In this document: positions 1-7,632 of the stretch, one piece after another
Numbering within the stretch: position 1 is the stretch's first letter
Layout: each line of letters opens with the position of its first letter
Assembly: GCA_017476665.1 (NCBI GenBank)
Contig: JAFUZJ010000047.1
Location: 1-39,332, forward strand
Length of the DNA: 39,332 bases
Direction of reading: 5' to 3'
Origin: Lachnospiraceae bacterium
Lineage (GTDB): Bacteria > Bacillota > Clostridia > Lachnospirales > Lachnospiraceae
The notes under the pieces: generated by a model
What the model was told of the DNA's origin: nothing
What the model saw: only the letters and a program-made list of their open reading frames with translations
The model's database searches: none
Position numbers and translations under genes: made by a program

Positions 1-136
1 CCGCAAATTTAAATCCCGGAAGCAGACTCTGTTCTCCGCCCATTACAATAATGACTGCTCTGTCACTTCCCGTATCCGGCTCTGCCATATGACCGACAAA
101 GCCATGCTCTTTCCTGTTGAAATCCGTGTGGATCAT
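1..136 (-). CDS. Partial N-terminus, probable acyl-CoA thioesterase/alpha-beta hydrolase
   Basis: Only the first 45 codons lie in the window; the gene runs off the left edge. The ATG at 136 overlaps the stop codon of the preceding membrane-protein gene (ATGA), which indicates translational coupling in the same operon. The visible residues contain HGFVGHMAEP followed by DRAVIVMGGEQSLLPGF. That looks like the start of the BAAT C-terminal/alpha-beta hydrolase family, in which a beta strand with 'AVIVMxG' opens the fold. No catalytic residue is visible here. It is the last seen gene of the methyltransferase-glycosyltransferase operon. The family call is tentative. Confidence 0.4.
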   Translation of the reverse strand, partial: MIHTDFNRKEHGFVGHMAEPDTGSDRAVIIVMGGEQSLLPGFKFA

Positions 137-864
137 TTTTCGAATCTCTCTTTCCCATATTTGAATCCATCCGGTAGGAAAAGGCAGGCCAGAAAATACA
201 GAAGCGGTGCTGCATTACCGGAGCATTGTGTGCACACGTAATCAAGCGTGACCAGATGACTGCCGATTTCCTGCCTGATATCCGGTATCAATCCGAAGAT
301 TCCCATCCAGAGAATCGGTGCAAACAATACCATCCTTCTGGAATATATGGTTTTCCCCGCAATCAGCATGATGATATGTATGATGAAGATTGCTGCAATC
401 GGAAGATACAGAATATAAAATCCCGGAAGAACTTTATTCGCATAATCCTCCGCTGCCTTTATTGCAGCTTCTTTTCCGTAATTTCCCGCCATATAGGAAG
501 TCAGGTATGCCCCCATTCCGATTCCAAAGTGAATCGCAAGTCCGGAAAAACAAAACAACATACCTGAGAACTGAAAACACTTCCTTGCTTTGCTATACCT
601 GACATCGATGGAATCATGCATGGCCTGCAAGCCATACCAATATCCGAATATTCCCACTACACCTGTAAGAAACAGCGCAATGAGTCTCCATGCAGGATAC
701 TCCCCGTCATAATATGCCTGTCTTAAAAAAAGTCCCTGATCCGTATCACAGGGAGTAATAACACTGAGCGTAAGATCACCCAGCATCATGAAAAATGCTC
801 CCATTGCGCCCAGAATCATATTTTTCCTGTAAAGTTCCTTATTATTCCAAGAAGCTCTTGTCAT
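133..864 (-). CDS. Multi-pass membrane protein, first of three similar neighbours (DUF6796-like)
   Basis: A 243-residue integral membrane protein with about six or seven hydrophobic segments and no recognised enzyme motif. The start chosen is the ATG at 864, with AAAGGG about nine bases upstream; the open frame reaches 918 only through an ATT codon. The start overlaps the end of the upstream gene by 23 bases. The N-terminal segment has GAFFMMLGDLTLS, followed after a loop by YPAWRLIALFLTGVVG. The same layout (small-residue helix, G-D near residue 20, then YPxW) occurs in the neighbour at 842-1531. I associate this with the uncharacterised DUF6796 type of clostridial membrane protein, from memory only. 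Role unknown; the operon partners suggest lipid or envelope chemistry. Confidence 0.75.
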   Translation of the reverse strand: MTRASWNNKELYRKNMILGAMGAFFMMLGDLTLSVITPCDTDQGLFLRQAYYDGEYPAWRLIALFLTGVVGIFGYWYGLQAMHDSIDVRYSKARKCFQFSGMLFCFSGLAIHFGIGMGAYLTSYMAGNYGKEAAIKAAEDYANKVLPGFYILYLPIAAIFIIHIIMLIAGKTIYSRRMVLFAPILWMGIFGLIPDIRQEIGSHLVTLDYVCTQCSGNAAPLLYFLACLFLPDGFKYGKERFEK

Positions 865-1531
865 GGCTATGCCCTTTCTTATCACTGTTTTCGAAACATT
901 TCCCGGCAAACCATACAATCATCCCGCCATTCATGCAAAACGTATAAAGTCCTTTAGAAAAAGCACTTTCCGGCAGAATCATGGAGATAAGGCCTATCAC
1001 CAAAATCCATGTCAGAGGTGTCAGAAATGCTTCTCTTTTCTTAAGGGTCGTTCGTTCCCTTACAATGGCAATGATCAGATCCACAAATGCAACCAATACG
1101 ATAAGATACGAAATAGATACACAGGGGTCAAATATCTTATCCATGTTATGTGACATGATCGCAGCCTGCTCTCCTCCGACATTTTTACACATATAGGAAT
1201 ATGCGAATACAATGATTGTAACGATTGTGTGGATCATCAGCCATGCATAGGTAAGGAACGTGAAGATTCTTGCCGCACCGGCTTTCTCTTTCTCGTCCTT
1301 CCTATAGTCGGCAATATGCACACATCCCTGTTGTAAAAAGAGCACACCGATTATGGCGCAAGTGAGAGTGACAACGATTTTCCACTCCGGGTATCCGGCA
1401 CCGTGCCCGGCAGAGATATAATAGAATACATCTCCTTCTACCTTACCGGGATCCACAAAACCAAGCAGCCAGTCCCCTACACCAAATAATGCACATCCTA
1501 TCATTCCCTGTATGGCATATTTCTTTTCCAC
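842..1531 (-). CDS. Multi-pass membrane protein, second of three similar neighbours
   Basis: A 229-residue membrane protein with about six hydrophobic helices. The GTG at 1531 is taken as start because AGGAGAG lies six bases before it; the frame upstream begins only with a TTG and contains that ribosome site. It shares GVGDWLLGFVDPG, YPEWKIVVTLTCAIIGVL and the order of helices with the downstream gene, so the two are probably tandem paralogues. A 16-base gap separates it from the upstream gene and its 3' end overlaps the next start. No catalytic or metal-binding motif is apparent. Function unknown. Confidence 0.75.
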   Translation of the reverse strand: MEKKYAIQGMIGCALFGVGDWLLGFVDPGKVEGDVFYYISAGHGAGYPEWKIVVTLTCAIIGVLFLQQGCVHIADYRKDEKEKAGAARIFTFLTYAWLMIHTIVTIIVFAYSYMCKNVGGEQAAIMSHNMDKIFDPCVSISYLIVLVAFVDLIIAIVRERTTLKKREAFLTPLTWILVIGLISMILPESAFSKGLYTFCMNGGMIVWFAGKCFENSDKKGHSHDKSFLE

Positions 1532-1547
1532 ACTTATCTCTCCTCTG

Positions 1548-2198
1548 CTACACCGCAATTCTCATACCGGCTATGATGAGAAGAATTGCAAACATCATGA
1601 ATCCCACACCCAATGCCCCAATAATCTTTATTCCGCACTTCTTTAGTATGAGGAGAATTATCGTGGATGGAATCGGATTCAAAAGAAGACACCACGCCGG
1701 TACATTCAGATCCCCTCCTATGATCGCTGCTGTTACGATCACGGTGGTACCCAGCCACAAGGACAAAAATCCTATGACTATAGGCGCAGCAGATACCTTA
1801 TCCACCACTCCCAGCGCATCTGATATTTCTTCCTCCGTGAGATTTTTGCAGATTCCTCTGTATACCAGCGGTTTGATGCAATATACCACATGACATAAAA
1901 GCCCTGTATAACACCCGATAAATGTATTGATCTTAAGGCTAAGTCCCAGTCCCGGATTCCTTTCCCCTATCAAGACCGCCAACATCCACATTGTGAGATA
2001 GGTACCGGGCTGTCCCAGAAATGACAGCCAAAACGATATCGTAAAACGTTTCTCCGGAACTTCTGACCACCAGGCCTGCGGCTTTCTTGAGGGAATCTGT
2101 TCTGATCCTTTTCCCGGCTTCACAAGCGGAACGTCTGCAAGCGCTGCAAGTAAACCACTGATCAGACCAAACGCCCCAACCGCAACATACTGATTCAT
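1548..2198 (-). CDS. Multi-pass membrane protein, third of three similar neighbours
   Basis: A 216-residue protein with about six hydrophobic helices. The ATG at 2198 follows AAGGAGAG by nine bases. The N-terminus (GAFGLISGLLAALADVPLV) has the same small-residue helix with an acidic residue at its end as the two genes downstream, but the rest is more diverged: it has an RFTISFWLSFLGQPGTY segment where the others have YPxW. It lies 16 bases after the glycosyltransferase gene, so co-transcription is likely. It could be a subunit of a hetero-oligomer with its neighbours or a divergent paralogue. Function unknown. Confidence 0.75.
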   Translation of the reverse strand: MNQYVAVGAFGLISGLLAALADVPLVKPGKGSEQIPSRKPQAWWSEVPEKRFTISFWLSFLGQPGTYLTMWMLAVLIGERNPGLGLSLKINTFIGCYTGLLCHVVYCIKPLVYRGICKNLTEEEISDALGVVDKVSAAPIVIGFLSLWLGTTVIVTAAIIGGDLNVPAWCLLLNPIPSTIILLILKKCGIKIIGALGVGFMMFAILLIIAGMRIAV

Positions 2199-2214
2199 AA
2201 TGCCGCTTCTCTCC

Positions 2215-3453
2215 TTAATAATTGATATACGCCTCTATTGCATCAGCGGCTTCCCTGATACCGTCTTCCCTAAGAATCTCCTTTGATGCTTCAGCTGCAC
2301 CCCGGTCATATTTTCCACTGATGAGATCTTTTAACGCATTCTTGATCTCATCTACCGTACACAGCCTTTTCCTGATATAAAGCGGCGCCGGTCCTGCCCC
2401 GATACGATGATCCATGCGTCCGTAAAAATACTGATCCAATGCCAACGGTATCACCAATGTCGGCAGCCCGGCGCGAAGTCCAAGACCATTTGTGGTATTT
2501 CCGCCATGATGCACCACGGCACGCACTTTTTCAAATATATAAGAATATGGCACTGCGCCAATAAAATAGAGCTTATCCGTATTCACCCTATCGGACTTTG
2601 GTATCTGATCCGCCTGTATGACCGCACGGATTCCGCTTTCTTTTATTGCCTGCAGCACCCTCATCTGTAACTCGGCAAGCTCCCGTGATTCCGCTTTTCC
2701 AAATGCTACAAAAACCGGCTTTTCCCCGGCGGTCAGAAAACTCTGCAAATCTTCCGGTACCTGATAGGAAACTGCTGCTTCGTCCGGATGATACCAGTAG
2801 CCCGTCACATGGATATGATCTCCCCATGACAGATCGGGTTTCATGATAACCCGACTGGTTGGATAAAACGTCAGGAGCTTACGCCCGTTCATCACCTTAT
2901 AGGTACTGCTTAACTTCCACCCGGCAAGTCCGTTCCGTCTTCTCCATTTGTTCATGGCGATCATAGTCATCAGATTCATGCCTTCCGGCAGACCATTGTA
3001 GCTTTTTAAGACCTTTTCCGAATCATATTCATCGGAATAAAGAGAGTATTGTCTGGTCGGATCCATCGGAGAGTAAAATACTCTGGCACAGGGAATCCCC
3101 AAAGATTCTGCCGCATGATACGCAAACGCGCCGCATGTACCATACATCACAAGATCAGAACCGCGAATCGCCGATATCGTCTGCTCCATAAACCCGGGAT
3201 TCTCTTTCTTCAGTTTGAACATCCCTTTCATGAAATCCATGCTGGTCTTATACTCCGCGACCAGGTATTGCATTACGTGATCCGCATCTGTATCCAGTTT
3301 AAAAAAAGAAATGCCTTTCCTCTCGATCAAAGGCCTGAATGCCTCATGGGTCAAAATGCGGAATACATGCCCTCTTGCTATCATTTCTTCGCCCAGCTCC
3401 GCCAGAGGATTCACATCTCCTCTGGTGCCGACTGCAACTGCTGTTATGACCAT
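2215..3453 (-). CDS. GT1-type glycosyltransferase (sterol/macrolide glucosyltransferase-like)
   Basis: A 412-residue GT-B glycosyltransferase expected to move a sugar from a nucleotide donor to a small hydrophobic or lipid acceptor in the cytoplasm. The N-terminus shows the family acceptor-domain opening AVAVGTRGDVNPLAELGEEM. The C-terminal domain holds the donor-binding stretch HHGGNTTNGLGLRAGLP followed by IPLALDQYFYG, equivalent to the H-x-G...P...DQ signature of UDP-sugar transferases. Length fits the bacterial family. The ATG at 3453 has AGGAGAG six bases before it. It sits between a methyltransferase (nine bases upstream) and three membrane proteins, which suggests assembly and export of a methylated glycolipid or glycosylated secondary metabolite; that part is inference. 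Confidence 0.88.
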   Translation of the reverse strand: MVITAVAVGTRGDVNPLAELGEEMIARGHVFRILTHEAFRPLIERKGISFFKLDTDADHVMQYLVAEYKTSMDFMKGMFKLKKENPGFMEQTISAIRGSDLVMYGTCGAFAYHAAESLGIPCARVFYSPMDPTRQYSLYSDEYDSEKVLKSYNGLPEGMNLMTMIAMNKWRRRNGLAGWKLSSTYKVMNGRKLLTFYPTSRVIMKPDLSWGDHIHVTGYWYHPDEAAVSYQVPEDLQSFLTAGEKPVFVAFGKAESRELAELQMRVLQAIKESGIRAVIQADQIPKSDRVNTDKLYFIGAVPYSYIFEKVRAVVHHGGNTTNGLGLRAGLPTLVIPLALDQYFYGRMDHRIGAGPAPLYIRKRLCTVDEIKNALKDLISGKYDRGAAEASKEILREDGIREAADAIEAYINY

Positions 3454-3462
3454 TTTCTCTCC

Positions 3463-4119
3463 TTATTTCTTTGCTATCACAGTGATCCACGGTTTACTCT
3501 TATGATGATCGGTCTTAACCTTCGTAAAACCTGCCGCTTTCAGAGCATCTGTGATCTGCTCAGCCGTATAGCATTTCATTCCGTCTATGATCTTTTCAAA
3601 CTTCAGGCTTGCAGCGTCCGTACCATCTGATTCATTGACGATCATGAAACAGCCATCGTCTTTCAGGACTCTTGCAACCTCCGCAAAACACGCTTCAAGC
3701 CCCGGCCAGAAATAGATGGTTTCAAAAGCCGTAGCCAGATCAAACGTATTATCCGGAAGCGCAAGCGCAGATACATCGCCTTGCTTTATTTCAAGTCTCC
3801 CGCTTGAGATCAGGTCCTTGTTGTATTCGCTTGCTTTTTCGACCGAAAGCTCGGAATAATCTATCGCCACCCCTTGGGCGGAAGGATATTTCTTTAGTAA
3901 TTCTCCTGCGTTTCGACCGCCACCGCACCCCAGATCAACAATTGCTTCCGGGACAATCGTTTTTAAATGTGCCAGACCCCAATCCGCCATTTTCGCATGA
4001 CCGGAGTTCATCCCATTTAACATCATCTTTCCTAATTTCCCTTCTGGCTTTCTCGTCTGACTTACATAGTCTTTAAATAATCCCATATTTTCTTTTGCTT
4101 TTTCTATGTTAGTTTCCAC
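3463..4119 (-). CDS. Class I SAM-dependent methyltransferase
   Basis: A 218-residue Rossmann-fold methyltransferase. Motif I is VDLGCGGGRN at residues 61-70, which binds S-adenosylmethionine; GVAIDYSELSVEKA (motif II acidic residue) and GDVSALALPDNTFDLA follow in the expected order, as in UbiE/Methyltransf_11 proteins. The start used is a GTG at 4119 with only a weak AGCAGG ahead; an ATG at 4086 (residue 12) is an alternative. The GTG lies inside one copy of a GTTAG-N6-CTAAC palindrome. It is the first gene of the left-hand operon and is followed closely by the glycosyltransferase. The substrate is unknown. Confidence 0.88.
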   Translation of the reverse strand: METNIEKAKENMGLFKDYVSQTRKPEGKLGKMMLNGMNSGHAKMADWGLAHLKTIVPEAIVDLGCGGGRNAGELLKKYPSAQGVAIDYSELSVEKASEYNKDLISSGRLEIKQGDVSALALPDNTFDLATAFETIYFWPGLEACFAEVARVLKDDGCFMIVNESDGTDAASLKFEKIIDGMKCYTAEQITDALKAAGFTKVKTDHHKSKPWITVIAKK

Positions 4120-4123
4120 TAAC
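4108..4123. promoter_or_regulatory. Palindromic operator candidate, site 1
   Basis: GTTAG, six bases, CTAAC. It overlaps the GTG start codon of the methyltransferase gene, about 70 bases downstream of the predicted transcription start, where a bound repressor would block elongation or initiation. Same consensus as the sites at 4172, 4292 and 19087. Confidence 0.6.
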
Positions 4124-4171
4124 CTGCTGTTAAAAAAATTTTTTATAATTGTATGCGATATTGATGCAGTA

Positions 4172-4187
4172 GTTAGTTTTACCTAAC
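4172..4187. promoter_or_regulatory. Palindromic operator candidate, site 2
   Basis: GTTAG-TTTTAC-CTAAC. It overlaps the expected transcription start (about 4186) of the leftward promoter whose -10 box is at 4193-4198. This is a classic repressor position for the methyltransferase-glycosyltransferase operon. Confidence 0.7.
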
Positions 4188-4192
4188 AAATC

Positions 4193-4221
4193 ATTATAGC
4201 ACCTATTTTCTTAATTGTCCA
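4193..4221 (-). promoter_or_regulatory. Promoter of the methyltransferase-glycosyltransferase operon
   Basis: On the minus strand TGGACA (4221-4216), a 17-base spacer, then TATAAT (4198-4193): five of six and six of six matches to the sigma-A consensus. Transcription would start near 4186, inside operator site 2, and leave a leader of about 67 bases. Confidence 0.75.
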
Positions 4222-4248
4222 CATCTCCAAGAAGTTTTCTAATTTCTC

Positions 4249-4277
4249 TTGCCAATTCTCTATGGCGGTGCTATAAT
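4249..4277 (+). promoter_or_regulatory. Promoter of the DUF4418-ABC transporter operon
   Basis: TTGCCA (4249-4254), 17-base spacer, TATAAT (4272-4277). Transcription should start near 4284, just before operator site 3, leaving a leader of about 95 bases before the ATG at 4379. It diverges from the leftward promoter at 4193-4221. Confidence 0.78.
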
Positions 4278-4291
4278 TCATAAATATTTAT

Positions 4292-4307
4292 GTTAGTTAC
4301 AGCTAAC
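4292..4307. promoter_or_regulatory. Palindromic operator candidate, site 3
   Basis: GTTAG-TTACAG-CTAAC, located at about +9 to +24 of the rightward promoter. The position fits repression of the DUF4418-ABC transporter operon by the same regulator as the leftward operon. Confidence 0.7.
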
Positions 4308-4378
4308 CCGCAGTAAATACGTTATTGGAATTTAGGCAATTTGATCTATAGATAATTTAAGACGGAGGAGATTATCAT

Positions 4379-4807
4379 ATGGCACAATCTACAAAAGAAA
4401 CAGCAACCCCAAATATCATATACGGCATTGTCCTGCTCTTGTCAGGCATCTGCCTCGCCGCCGGCACGCAGTTTGTCTTTCACGCATGCGGCATGCATGA
4501 GGACGGCAGCTACGGGCGGTGTCATTATGCACAGCTTGTCATAGTCTGCATAGGTCTGCTGATGACTGCCGGAGCGCTGTGCACCATCTTTTTGCGAACC
4601 AGAGAAGTGATGCTCGCCGTATCCGTGATCACCGCCTGCGAGGCTGTGTTTACACTGTTGATCCCGGGTACTGTCATTCCGCTCTGCATGATGGCAACCA
4701 TGAGCTGTCTTGCCAAAATGAAGCCTTTTACGACAGTGATGGGCATTGTTATTTTGCTCGTATCCATTGCAGGATTTATCCCGGCGCTTTCAAGAAAGGA
4801 AAACTAG
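4379..4807 (+). CDS. DUF4418 family membrane protein
   Basis: A 142-residue protein with four hydrophobic helices, matching the length and layout of the uncharacterised DUF4418 family. Between helices 1 and 2 a short loop carries FHACGMHEDGSYGRCHYAQ, so two cysteines and three histidines are clustered in a region that could face outside. Such a cluster could bind a metal; this is inference. The ATG at 4379 follows GGAGGAG by eight bases. The gene is first in an operon with an FtsX-type permease (four bases downstream) and an ATPase, and it lies behind a GTTAG-N6-CTAAC operator also found at the iron operon, which supports a role in metal transport or sensing. Confidence 0.75.
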   Translation: MAQSTKETATPNIIYGIVLLLSGICLAAGTQFVFHACGMHEDGSYGRCHYAQLVIVCIGLLMTAGALCTIFLRTREVMLAVSVITACEAVFTLLIPGTVIPLCMMATMSCLAKMKPFTTVMGIVILLVSIAGFIPALSRKEN

Positions 4808-4811
4808 ATTC

Positions 4812-6026
4812 ATGCCTGCTATTGAATCATTTACATTAAAACAATTATCCCGCCGACCGGCGCGGACGACGGCGCTGATCCTTCTGGCCATGCTGCTGTC
4901 CCTGTCGATCATGGGCGGGACGCTTATTGTCTCCGGACTGAAAAGCGGTCTGGACTCTCTGGAGACCAGACTGGGGGCTGATATTATGGTAGTGCCCTAT
5001 GAGGTACGGACCAAAACCAACTTAAACAACCTGATCCTCCAGGGAAATAATGGCTATTATTACGTAGACAGACAGTACCTGAACAAGCTCTATGACGGCA
5101 GCATTGCGGGAATCGGTCAGATTTCCGAGCAGTATTATTTTGCCACCGCCAGTTCCGGTTGCTGTTCCGCAGCTTTACAACTCATTGCCTTTGACCCCGA
5201 GACGGATTTTACCATTAAGCCCTGGATCAATGTCTCTTACAAAAAAGAGCTGCAGGACTGTGAAATCGTGGTAGGAAATGATATCAACGCTTTTCCGGGC
5301 GACACCCTGGTCTTCTACGGCGTAGAATGCACGGTGGCTGCGCGAATGGACAAAACAGGGACTTATCTCGACACCTCTGTCTACACCAGCCATGCAACCA
5401 TTGAAAAATTAATTGAAAATGCTCAGTCTAAGCAGCTTGCTGCTTACACCGGCAACACCTCGCCCTCCACCCATGCCTCCTGCGTATTGATCAATGTGGC
5501 AGAAGGATACACCGTGGAGGAGGTTCTGAATGACATCAACATCCATGTAAAAAAAGTGGTAGCGATCCAATCCAAGAGCCTGATTTCCAATGTGGCAGAA
5601 GGACTCTCCAATGTATCCGGTATTATCAGCGCTTTGGTGGTCGTAGTCTGGATTTTATCTCTCATTATCATGGTGATTTCTTTTACCATGATGATCAACG
5701 AGCGAAAAAAGGAATTTGCAGTCATCCGTGTCATCGGTGCCTCAGAGAAGATGCTGACCCGGATGGTGATGAAAGAAGCCTTTACCGTAAGTGCTGCCGG
5801 CAGTCTGCCGGGCGCGGCGTTGGGGCTTTTGGTGGTATCCCTGTTCTCCGGTATGATCGAGGACAGCCTGAATCTGCCGTTTCTGCTGCCTTCCGTCCCC
5901 GGACTTGCCATTCTGTTTGTCGCAGCCATCATTGCATCCACCATCGCCGGTTCTCTGGCTGCATCCTATGCCGCGCTGCGCATCAGCCGGATCGATCCCG
6001 CACTGATTTTGAGGGAGGACAACTAA
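4812..6026 (+). CDS. FtsX/MacB-type ABC transporter permease
   Basis: A 404-residue permease of the MacB/LolCE superfamily. One transmembrane helix near the N-terminus (TALILLAMLLSLSIMGGTLI) is followed by a large extracytoplasmic domain of about 220 residues and three C-terminal helices; the motif MINERKKEFAVIRVIGASEK precedes helix 3, as is typical for FtsX domains. The ATG at 4812 is four bases after the preceding stop; upstream TTG codons in the frame are inside the DUF4418 gene and were rejected. Its stop directly abuts the ATG of the ATPase. MacB-type systems usually do mechanical work on periplasmic partners rather than moving substrates through the membrane. The partner here is unknown. 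Confidence 0.9.
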   Translation: MPAIESFTLKQLSRRPARTTALILLAMLLSLSIMGGTLIVSGLKSGLDSLETRLGADIMVVPYEVRTKTNLNNLILQGNNGYYYVDRQYLNKLYDGSIAGIGQISEQYYFATASSGCCSAALQLIAFDPETDFTIKPWINVSYKKELQDCEIVVGNDINAFPGDTLVFYGVECTVAARMDKTGTYLDTSVYTSHATIEKLIENAQSKQLAAYTGNTSPSTHASCVLINVAEGYTVEEVLNDINIHVKKVVAIQSKSLISNVAEGLSNVSGIISALVVVVWILSLIIMVISFTMMINERKKEFAVIRVIGASEKMLTRMVMKEAFTVSAAGSLPGAALGLLVVSLFSGMIEDSLNLPFLLPSVPGLAILFVAAIIASTIAGSLAASYAALRISRIDPALILREDN

Positions 6027-6704
6027 ATGTTACTGAAAGCCGAACAGATCAGCAAAGAATATATAAGAAAGCGCGGGGAAAGCAATGTGTTCCAGGCGGT
6101 AAAGCCCCTCGACCTCACACTTGCGGAGAATGCACTGACTATCCTGCGGGGTGCCTCCGGCAGCGGCAAAAGTACATTGCTCAATATGCTGGCGGGACTC
6201 CTTAGCCCCACAACCGGCAACGTCACCCTGGATGGCACGGATCTCTACGCCCTGAATGACGCAGACCGCTCAAAGCTGCGCAACACTTATTTCGGCATTA
6301 TACCTCAGGGACAGACCGCGCTGCACAGCTTTAACGTATTGGAAAATGTTCTGCTGCCCTATACCATTTACGGGAAAAAAATTACCGCAAAAGAAACCGG
6401 ACATGCCCTCACTCTGTTAGACCGACTGGGTATCTCGGACTTAAAAGATGTCATGCCATCAGAACTCTCCGGCGGTGAACTGCGCCGTGTCTGCATTGCA
6501 CGGGCATTGATCAAAAATCCCAGGATTCTGCTGGCAGACGAGCCCACCGGAGATTTGGATGAAGAAAATACAGAGATTATTTTGAATCTGTTTAAGACCT
6601 GTACAAAAGAGGGGAAATCCATCCTCATGGTTACCCACGAAAAAGACATTGATTCCTACGCGGATCATTTATACCAAATGAAAAACGGCGAACTGATCGC
6701 TTGA
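6027..6704 (+). CDS. MacB/LolD-type ABC transporter ATPase
   Basis: A 225-residue nucleotide-binding subunit. Walker A GASGSGKST is at 42-50, the Q-loop glutamine near 94, the signature LSGGE at 147-151 and Walker B ILLADE at 167-172, then an EPTGDLD stretch typical of the MacB/LolD subgroup and a VTHEKD switch histidine. All catalytic positions are present. The ATG starts immediately after the permease stop (TAAATG), so the pair is translationally coupled. The gene ends only seven bases from the end of the convergent transglutaminase-like gene. It should power the 4812-6026 permease. Confidence 0.93.
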   Translation: MLLKAEQISKEYIRKRGESNVFQAVKPLDLTLAENALTILRGASGSGKSTLLNMLAGLLSPTTGNVTLDGTDLYALNDADRSKLRNTYFGIIPQGQTALHSFNVLENVLLPYTIYGKKITAKETGHALTLLDRLGISDLKDVMPSELSGGELRRVCIARALIKNPRILLADEPTGDLDEENTEIILNLFKTCTKEGKSILMVTHEKDIDSYADHLYQMKNGELIA

Positions 6705-6711
6705 TCCTGCA

Positions 6712-7632
6712 TTATTTATAGTCCCGCTGTGCCATTGGATACTGAGCATAAAAGGTTTCTGTTGCAAACGCCTCATCCCGCACGTGATCCGCCATATTTC
6801 CGTCTGTTTTCAGATAATAGGCATTGCTTCCCATCATTTTATCCCAAGTCACATCCAGATTGTACCACGCACCGTCAATCTCCACGAGATTCCAGGCATG
6901 ATACTCCGTCCCGTTACCATCCTTTAATGTTCCTGTGATCACACGGGCATTCACGCCCGCTTCCCGCAAAAGCCGGTACATTAGCACAGAATACCCCTGA
7001 CATACCGCCCGCTTGTTCACCAACGCCGCATAAGCCGTGGTTTTCAGATGGTATTGCCTGTTGTTGCGATGGACCATATCATATTCCACCGTATCATATA
7101 CGTATTCATAAATTCGACGTACCGTTTCCCCATCTGAGGTGTACCGGTGAAAATGCATGTCCGTGAGAATCACATTTACCATATCATCCACCGTTTCCTC
7201 CTGTTTCAGTGTGGTATAGTAATTCGGCGTGATGGTTAAATGATATTGATAAATTCCATCCAGTTCCGTGTAACCATATTCCAGTTCGTATCCGCCATAC
7301 TGATAGCGCAGATAATCTCCCTGCCGGGGATCATCTGTCTCGCAAAGCGCACATTCTATCAGCTCATGTACCAGCGCACTGATATCCCCCATATGATCAT
7401 TGTCCGTGGTAAAATCAATCATGATATGTTGGTTACGGTTCTGCAGCCCCTCTCTGATCTGTTCAATGACATAATCTGCATTGGTAAAATTCAGCCGTAA
7501 CTCCTCGCTGAGCTCATAGTGATACTTCGGAACGGAAATCCTATGATACAGCAGTCTGCCTAACACGCAGGCTGCCAAAAAGACGACCGATATTCCGAAT
7601 ATAACTGCTGCCCGCCTCTGCTTTCTATCCAT
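6712..7632 (-). CDS. Membrane-anchored transglutaminase-like (cysteine protease fold) protein
   Basis: A 306-residue protein with an N-terminal signal anchor (residues 8-29) and a transglutaminase-like domain in the C-terminal half. The catalytic triad is visible: C211 in RAVCQGYSVLM, H245 in EYHAWNLV and D260 in WYNLDVTWD. Bacterial members are usually proteases, peptidases or cross-linking enzymes acting outside the cell. The ATG at 7632 was chosen because GGAGG lies four bases upstream and the start overlaps the stop of the iron-sulfur subunit gene by eight bases; an ATG at 7656 lacks a ribosome site. It is the last gene of the long iron/redox operon. Its substrate is unknown; maturation of a lipoprotein of the operon is one possibility. 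Confidence 0.85.
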   Translation of the reverse strand: MDRKQRRAAVIFGISVVFLAACVLGRLLYHRISVPKYHYELSEELRLNFTNADYVIEQIREGLQNRNQHIMIDFTTDNDHMGDISALVHELIECALCETDDPRQGDYLRYQYGGYELEYGYTELDGIYQYHLTITPNYYTTLKQEETVDDMVNVILTDMHFHRYTSDGETVRRIYEYVYDTVEYDMVHRNNRQYHLKTTAYAALVNKRAVCQGYSVLMYRLLREAGVNARVITGTLKDGNGTEYHAWNLVEIDGAWYNLDVTWDKMMGSNAYYLKTDGNMADHVRDEAFATETFYAQYPMAQRDYK

